DNA from: SIG578 sp036311245
GTDB lineage: Bacteria; Bacillota; Clostridia; Oscillospirales; Ruminococcaceae
Direction of reading: 5' to 3'
NCBI GenBank assembly: GCA_036311245.1
Contig: JAXJQH010000032.1
Location: forward strand, 1-10,982
DNA: 10,982 bases
Shown: positions 6,751 through 10,982 of the stretch, one piece after another
Layout: every line of letters starts with the position of its first letter
Numbering within the stretch: position 1 is the first letter of the stretch
Program-made: the position numbers and the translations under genes
Notes under the pieces: generated by a model
Told to the model about the DNA's origin: nothing
The model's database searches: none
What the model saw: the letters and a program-made list of their open reading frames with translations, nothing else

Positions 6751-9066
6751 CTACTCCATCTGTATTACCACAACGGTGATATCATCCTCTGCCGCCTTGC
6801 TGTCGCATTTCGCCGCACTCTCTCCCAAGAGCTCTGCAAGCTGCTGTGGCGTTTTGTCGGCATTTTTTCTGAGTAAGCTCTCTATTTGGTTGTCCGAAAG
6901 AGCACAAAGCCCGTCCGACCCCATTACCACCACATCACCGCGCGAAAGGCGCAGCTCTGCGCCGCGCACCCGCGCCGAGCCGAGTATTCCTAACGGGAGC
7001 GAGCCCATTTCCACCTTTGAAACCCTCTTGCCCCGCCTAAAAAAGCTGGGGGCAGCACCCGCTTTTTTTAAAAGTACACTTGCGCTGTATAAATCAAATA
7101 CCGCCGCATCGAGGGTGGAAAGAGTTTCGTCCTCAGACTTTAGCATAAGAGCTGAGTTTACAAGAGAAACGCAGTTTTCAACACTAAAGCCAAGACCTAA
7201 AAACCGCGAAACGAGCGACACCGTCATTTTACTGTCGAGCGCCGCACTTTTGCCGTGTCCCATTCCGTCACTTAAAATTACTGCAGAAAAGCCGTTGTGC
7301 AGCGAAAGAGTGGCAAAGCTGTCCCCGCAGACATTCTCACCCTGCGCCGTTTTCTGAAAACTGCCGATTTCAATGGTGTAGGGCGGCTCTTCTGAAAAAC
7401 TAAGCCTTGTGAGGTCCTCGGTTTTAAGCAGACTTCCCTGAAGCATTGGCGTGCCGCAGATTTCGGAAATGCTCTCGCAAAGCTGCGAGCTGTCTATCTT
7501 TTCGGCATCATCTGAAAGACAGTAAAATTCAACCGTTTTACGCCCGAATCTGTCAATGGGGCAGGAAACATCCCGCACCTCTATTCCTTCGCGCGCAAGG
7601 CTGCCGCTTATCCTGCCCTCGGTTTCGCGGTCGCACATTGTCAGTGAAAGCTCCTGCGACATTTCGCACAGTAGCTTGGAAATCCCGCCAAACTGCTCGG
7701 TGACCACATCCTTAAGCTGCCTTGTGCGCAGCGCCGCCTGAGCGTCAGCACAGCTTCTGTGATATGCGCCGTTAATTTCTGAGATAAGCTGAGTCATTTT
7801 AGTACAGCGGCGGCGAAGCAGGTCGGGAACATTCTCAGGCTCTATCCTGCCGCTGCGGCGCAGCGCGGGTATCATATGGTTAAAGCTGTCCATAGTATCG
7901 CTGTAAGCGCTATCCCAGCAATTTAGCTTCATTCCGCAGCGGCGGCAAACTCTATCCGCTGCCGAGGAAAACACCTTGTCCATATCGTTTCCGCTTTTCT
8001 GAGCAAGTCTGTCTGACATTTCACACAGCGACTGCGAGGTTTCAGAGAGCGCCTTTGAAACAAAGGAGAGGCGCGAGGCAAGATATCTGTTCGGATAATA
8101 CTCCCCGCCCGCAGTACCCGGGAAATAATATCCCAAAAGCTTGAGTGTGCGCTGCGGGGTAAAAAGAAAAACAATAGCCGCAACAAGCGCCTCATACACA
8201 AAATAAAGCTGCTGACTACCCGCTCCCACTACCGATACTGAAAGAACGGCGCAAAGCAAAAAAAGAATTGCAACAGCATATCTTGAAAATGTGCTGAAAA
8301 GTCCCGATAACATTCCGCCAAGTCCCAGAGCCATTACAAAAAATCCGCCGTCAGCGCTCTGCACCGAAAGTGCCGCGCCGACCGCAAGTCCCGCGCAGGC
8401 GCCCCCGAGCGTTCCAAGGCTATAAGACATCGCCATTATAACAAGTGCGGCAATAACATGCCCTACCGAAATAAAACCTACAACTATCTGTGACAGAGAA
8501 ATCAGCGAAAGCGCTGCGCAGACCGAGAGCGCAACCACATTTTCGGCATTTTGCAATGCGCCGCCCCTTTCAAACACCTCGCAAAGACGGGCGATAAAAT
8601 AAACCGCCCCGCCGCAAATAACGCACTCTGAAATTAGAAACAGCACATCGTAAACCGTTGATTCATATGTAAATAGCACAACCGCGCCCACCGCAAGGTT
8701 TACGGCTCCCGCCACCGTTGGCAGACTCCAGCGTTTCTCCCCATCAAAAAACGCAGCGAATGCCCATTTTATTGCCGCCACTATCAGAATTTCGGCAATA
8801 TATCTTACCGAGCCGTCAGAAAGCCCTTGCGCGAAATATCCAAATCCCGCTCCGAGAAGGGCAAAAAAACTGTATTTCCCCTTTAGCGCCGCAACAAGTG
8901 ACACTCCAAAGGGAGAAATCTCCTGCGCCACTCCTGCTCCTGCAAAAATTGCGCCGAAAACCGCCGCAAGTGCGGATTTTATTATTTCCTTTCGTGCATT
9001 TTCTGAAATTCGGGACATTATTCCCTCTTTTCCCTTTTCTACTGCGGCAGCTTGTGTGCGTTTCAT
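6751..9066 (-). CDS. spoIIE: Stage II sporulation protein E (membrane PP2C-type phosphatase)
   Basis: A 771-residue protein with the three-part SpoIIE build. Residues about 30-303 are strongly hydrophobic (around ten membrane helices). The middle part (about 310-560) carries the family cysteine cluster CRRCGMKLNC (374-383). The C-terminal PP2C phosphatase has GD (581-582), SDGMGHG (599-605), TLDAA (651-655), GSDGLCAL (716-723) and DDITVVVIQ (761-769); the aspartates are the expected metal ligands. SpoIIE dephosphorylates the anti-anti-sigma factor SpoIIAA, releasing sigma-F in the forespore, and works with FtsZ at the polar septum. B. subtilis SpoIIE is about 827 residues, so this one is slightly short but complete. 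AAAGGA lies 8 nt before the ATG; an internal ATG at residue 17 is possible. The upstream promoter has the spoIIE-like 21-bp spacing. Confidence 0.96.
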   Translation of the reverse strand: MKRTQAAAVEKGKEGIMSRISENARKEIIKSALAAVFGAIFAGAGVAQEISPFGVSLVAALKGKYSFFALLGAGFGYFAQGLSDGSVRYIAEILIVAAIKWAFAAFFDGEKRWSLPTVAGAVNLAVGAVVLFTYESTVYDVLFLISECVICGGAVYFIARLCEVFERGGALQNAENVVALSVCAALSLISLSQIVVGFISVGHVIAALVIMAMSYSLGTLGGACAGLAVGAALSVQSADGGFFVMALGLGGMLSGLFSTFSRYAVAILFLLCAVLSVSVVGAGSQQLYFVYEALVAAIVFLFTPQRTLKLLGYYFPGTAGGEYYPNRYLASRLSFVSKALSETSQSLCEMSDRLAQKSGNDMDKVFSSAADRVCRRCGMKLNCWDSAYSDTMDSFNHMIPALRRSGRIEPENVPDLLRRRCTKMTQLISEINGAYHRSCADAQAALRTRQLKDVVTEQFGGISKLLCEMSQELSLTMCDRETEGRISGSLAREGIEVRDVSCPIDRFGRKTVEFYCLSDDAEKIDSSQLCESISEICGTPMLQGSLLKTEDLTRLSFSEEPPYTIEIGSFQKTAQGENVCGDSFATLSLHNGFSAVILSDGMGHGKSAALDSKMTVSLVSRFLGLGFSVENCVSLVNSALMLKSEDETLSTLDAAVFDLYSASVLLKKAGAAPSFFRRGKRVSKVEMGSLPLGILGSARVRGAELRLSRGDVVVMGSDGLCALSDNQIESLLRKNADKTPQQLAELLGESAAKCDSKAAEDDITVVVIQME

Positions 9067-9104
9067 TTTTTAACGTCCTTTCCATTTGATTTTACGGGAA
9101 TACC

Positions 9105-9137
9105 ATTATACTCCCCGCAAAAACCGATAAGTGTCAA
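9105..9137 (-). promoter_or_regulatory. spoIIE promoter with 21-bp spacer (Spo0A-type)
   Basis: On the minus strand a perfect -35 TTGACA (9132-9137) and a perfect -10 TATAAT (9105-9110) are separated by 21 bp instead of 17. Spo0A-activated sigma-A promoters such as B. subtilis spoIIE and spoIIG are known for this over-long spacing. A TGTCAAA heptamer on the plus strand (9132-9138) differs by one base from the 0A box TGTCGAA and overlaps the -35, as Spo0A sites do in those promoters. Confidence 0.75.
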
Positions 9138-9239
9138 ATTCCGCGGGCAGAATTTTGCTGTTTTGCATACATTTAGAATGATTTGCTCTTTTTTTGCCGT
9201 AGTTTTGCGCATTTTGACTATTTTTTGCAAAACAAAAAA

Positions 9240-9265
9240 ACAGACCGCACCACAGTGCGGTCTGT
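9240..9265 (-). terminator. Terminator of the DUF1540 gene
   Basis: An 11-bp perfect stem (ACAGACCGCAC at 9240-9250, complement at 9255-9265) with a 4-nt loop, extended by A/T pairs. On the minus strand it is followed by seven Ts and starts about 14 nt after the stop codon. It insulates the spoIIE promoter. The plus-strand side also has a T-tract, but no plus-strand gene leads into it. Confidence 0.92.
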
Positions 9266-9279
9266 TTTTCTTTTTCTTA

Positions 9280-9447
9280 TTACTTCTCTGCCTCAAAGGA
9301 TTTGCAGTCAACACACTCGGGAACGGTGGGGTCCTTCTCGTGAGTTCCGATGTTTACCTGGTCAAGGGTGCAGAAGTTCTCTTTCTTACTGTTAAACTTA
9401 CACTGTTCAACTGTGCAGTAAATGGACTTGTTGGGAGTATTATTCAT
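9280..9447 (-). CDS. Small cysteine-rich DUF1540 family protein
   Basis: A 55-residue protein with the DUF1540 pattern: YCTVEQCKFN (10-19), FCTLDQVNIG (25-34), then ECVDCKSFE (44-52). Five cysteines (11, 16, 26, 45, 48) suggest a small metal-binding domain; function is unknown, and the metal role is inference. The ATG at 9447 is preferred because GGAGGTG lies 8 nt upstream; a GTG 15 nt earlier sits within that ribosome site and cannot be the start. The gene is monocistronic, with a strong terminator behind it. It is divergent from the DUF6106 gene, and a sigma-G-like promoter is visible directly before its ribosome site. Confidence 0.85.
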   Translation of the reverse strand: MNNTPNKSIYCTVEQCKFNSKKENFCTLDQVNIGTHEKDPTVPECVDCKSFEAEK

Positions 9448-9465
9448 TGTTTTCACCTCCACAAA

Positions 9466-9495
9466 TAGTATCTGCGAAGGCCCACAAAATATTCG
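9466..9495 (-). promoter_or_regulatory. Candidate sigma-G-like promoter of the DUF1540 gene
   Basis: On the minus strand CGAATA (9490-9495), 17 bp, GATACTA (9466-9472) compares with the sigma-G consensus TGAATA, 17-18 bp, CATACTA: one mismatch in each box. No convincing sigma-A promoter is seen for this gene. The -10 is so near the ribosome site that the leader would be only about 13 nt, which lowers confidence. Confidence 0.4.
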
Positions 9496-9509
9496 TTAAA
9501 ATTTTTTAA

Positions 9510-9538
9510 TTGTTTTTTTAAAAATAGTGTGCTATACT
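9510..9538 (+). promoter_or_regulatory. Promoter of the DUF6106 gene
   Basis: -35 TTGTTT (9510-9515), 17-bp spacer, -10 TATACT (9533-9538) with TGC before it (extended -10). It lies 28 nt before the ATG, in the divergent gap shared with the DUF1540 gene. Confidence 0.8.
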
Positions 9539-9566
9539 GCTTAAAGAACATTAAAGGAGCAATATT

Positions 9567-10118
9567 ATGGATATTTTTACCGAAACCTTAGTAAAGAGAA
9601 AATTCAGCCCAAAGGACAAAAGCAGGATAAAGCTTATTTTTGCCTCTCTGCTTATCTCTTCCGTCGTTTTTATTCTTGTTATTCCCTTTTTTGCGCTGAC
9701 ACATGGCCTTGCCTATATCACAACCGTTTCTTTCGTTGTTTATGCGATTATAATTTTTGCAGTTTGGCACAAGCTTAAGTCAATGCAGCTTGAATTTGAA
9801 TACATAATCACAAACGAGTCTATGGATGTGGATAAAATTGTTGCTCAGAAAAAGCGCGACCGCCTCATTTCCTTTGACCTTAAAACGGTTGAGGAGGCAG
9901 GCAGATATGTTTCCGCCTCTTTTGAGGGCAGAAGCTTTGACACCACCATTCACGCCGAGAAAAACCTCGATGGACACGACAACTTTTACATTCTGCTTTC
10001 GCACCCTACCCACCGCCGCTCTCTTGTAATTTTCACTCCCGACGAAAAGATGCTCTCGGCGCTTTTAAAAACCCTGCCCCGCCAGGTTTCTAAAAGCCTT
10101 CCCTCAAGCTTAAATTAA
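9567..10118 (+). CDS. DUF6106 family membrane protein
   Basis: A 183-residue protein of unknown function that I place in DUF6106, known from Clostridia. A short basic N-terminus is followed by two membrane helices (about 21-44 and 47-66). A cytoplasmic domain then begins with LEFEYIITNESMDVDKIVAQ (75-94), continues with KKRDRLISF (95-103), and ends with a strand-rich part and a C-terminal helix (FTPDEKMLSALLKTLP, 156-171). The layout resembles a small bacterial PH-like membrane domain, but I cannot show that from sequence alone. AAAGGAG (9553-9559) lies 7 nt before the ATG. It is a single-gene unit with its own promoter and a terminator directly behind. Confidence 0.82.
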   Translation: MDIFTETLVKRKFSPKDKSRIKLIFASLLISSVVFILVIPFFALTHGLAYITTVSFVVYAIIIFAVWHKLKSMQLEFEYIITNESMDVDKIVAQKKRDRLISFDLKTVEEAGRYVSASFEGRSFDTTIHAEKNLDGHDNFYILLSHPTHRRSLVIFTPDEKMLSALLKTLPRQVSKSLPSSLN

Positions 10119-10124
10119 ACTTCT

Positions 10125-10147
10125 CGCCCGCCTTATTCAGGCGGGCG
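10125..10147 (+). terminator. Terminator of the DUF6106 gene
   Basis: An 8-bp GC-only stem (CGCCCGCC at 10125-10132, GGCGGGCG at 10140-10147) with a 7-nt loop, followed by TTTTCTTTT. The right arm lies within the last codons of the converging membrane-protein gene, whose stop codon is in the loop. The minus-strand side lacks a good T-tract, so it is mainly a plus-strand terminator. Confidence 0.88.
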
Positions 10148-10982
10148 TTTTCTTTTCGGAAAGCAGCGCGCGCACTGCAAGACATTTGCCACAGATAATG
10201 CGGGAGAGCGCGGCGGGCGCAGTTACTACTCCGAGTGCCAAAAAGATGTTAAGCCAAAGTCTGAGCCTCAGCGTAAAAAACCAAGCTCTTCGCTCAGCGG
10301 TTATTTTTTTGGAAGCGCCAAACAGCTTTTTTGAGTTGCCGAGCGCAAACAGATAGCGCACCGCGCTGTACCTCTCGCAAAAAATAAAATACAAAACAAG
10401 CGCAAGGCATAGCCACACCACCGATAAAATGAGTGTTGCTGCTGCAAGCGCCTGCTGCCCCAAATACTCTGAGCCGAGCAAAAGGCTCACTCCTATGCAA
10501 AAGGCAGGCGCTGACAAAAATGCTACCCCCGCCAAAAGCTTGCGAGCAAAAATCCGCACGCTTATAAGCACACTTGAAAAATAAATCCTCGGCGAAAGAA
10601 AATAAAAAAGCACCGCGCCTATGGGCAACGCCCGCCTTTCCTCTATTAAATATGCGCACCAGCGGACTGTTCCCTGATAAATCGGACATACTATAAACAG
10701 TAGCAAGGCCAGAAAAACGAGAGCGCTCGGCGCTGCTAAAACCGCCGCCTGCACACCCCTTTCAAGCCCGCTTGCAGCCGCAAGCAGAAAATCGGGAAGC
10801 GCATTTGAAACGGGAATTGAAATGCTGCCCGCAGGCGCAACCGCGCTGCCGTAAACCTCACTTACCTCAGGCACTCTCATAAGGTTGTCCACAGCCATAA
10901 CTGCAATGGCGCACAGAGCCGCCGCAGACAGAAGTACAGATGTAAAAAACAGAGACTCGCTTTTTCCCGCAAGGCTTTTAAG
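10137..10982 (-). CDS. Multi-pass membrane protein of unknown function (5' end outside window)
   Basis: An open frame of 281 codons with stop TGA at 10137-10139. The first ATG in the window (10896-10898) has no ribosome binding site, and the frame stays open through all 28 codons between it and the window end, so the true start is beyond 10982. The extra N-terminal part contains a hydrophobic segment (SLFFTSVLLSAAALCAIAV, encoded at about 10899-10955). Counting from that ATG, further hydrophobic segments are near residues 51-72, 92-102, 121-142, 152-174 and 214-230, separated by basic loops (for example around 190-212). The protein is Ala/Leu-rich, and I recognise no family motif. It converges on the DUF6106 gene with 18 nt between the stop codons. 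Confidence 0.75.
   Translation of the reverse strand, partial: LKSLAGKSESLFFTSVLLSAAALCAIAVMAVDNLMRVPEVSEVYGSAVAPAGSISIPVSNALPDFLLAAASGLERGVQAAVLAAPSALVFLALLLFIVCPIYQGTVRWCAYLIEERRALPIGAVLFYFLSPRIYFSSVLISVRIFARKLLAGVAFLSAPAFCIGVSLLLGSEYLGQQALAAATLILSVVWLCLALVLYFIFCERYSAVRYLFALGNSKKLFGASKKITAERRAWFFTLRLRLWLNIFLALGVVTAPAALSRIICGKCLAVRALLSEKKTPA

Noticed and set aside
6776..7357. Plus-strand frame of 193 codons opposite the SpoIIE phosphatase domain
   Set aside because: It is an antisense shadow of conserved PP2C coding sequence with no ribosome binding site or family motif.
9448..9462. GTG start for the DUF1540 protein
   Set aside because: The GTG is part of the GGAGGTG ribosome site that serves the ATG at 9447.

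Overview
The window reads as chromosomal DNA from a spore-forming Clostridia member, most likely close to Oscillospiraceae/Ruminococcaceae. Supporting signs are a class A RNase P RNA, a full-length SpoIIE, a DivIVA-type coiled-coil protein, and small proteins matching families that I know mainly from Clostridia (DUF6472, DUF6106, DUF1540). Ribosome binding sites are strong and GGAGG-like, and intergenic regions are short and AT-rich with clear sigma-A promoters and intrinsic terminators. No mobile element, tRNA or CRISPR array is visible. The gene content looks like ordinary core or housekeeping genome, and no gap exceeds 300 bases.

Layout. (1) 1-254: 3' part of rnpB on the plus strand, ending in a long terminator hairpin. 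(2) 253-1659, minus: an APC-superfamily amino acid permease with its own promoter; it converges on rnpB and shares that terminator. (3) 5097 down to 1855, minus: a probable operon of a DivIVA-like protein, a DUF6472 protein, an MFS transporter and a membrane-anchored glycerophosphodiester phosphodiesterase. It starts at a good promoter (5168-5196) and ends at a terminator (1818-1843). (4) 5255-6667, minus: a stand-alone glucuronate isomerase (uxaC) with a near-consensus promoter, TTG start and own terminator. (5) 6751-9066, minus: spoIIE, preceded by a promoter whose -35 and -10 boxes are 21 bp apart, the unusual spacing known for Spo0A-controlled spoIIE promoters. (6) 9280-9447, minus: a small cysteine-rich DUF1540 protein, divergent from (7) 9567-10118, plus: a DUF6106 two-helix membrane protein. 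(8) 10137 to the window end, minus: a multi-pass membrane protein of unknown function, with its 5' end outside the window.

How the genes fit together. Only the SpoIIE region has a recognisable programme: SpoIIE is the membrane phosphatase that activates sigma-F in the forespore, and the adjacent DUF1540 gene has a candidate sigma-G-like promoter. The uxaC gene (hexuronate catabolism) and the SLC45/GPH-like transporter suggest use of plant or host polysaccharide sugars, but they lie in separate transcription units. The oddest place is 4191-4371. The DivIVA frame stops just after a seven-T run. Dropping one T would open a frame that runs 57 more codons and ends in a TAATG overlap with the next gene. 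This could be a frameshift, a slippage site, or the edge of a dispersed repeat. I see no clear evidence of an undescribed multi-gene system.
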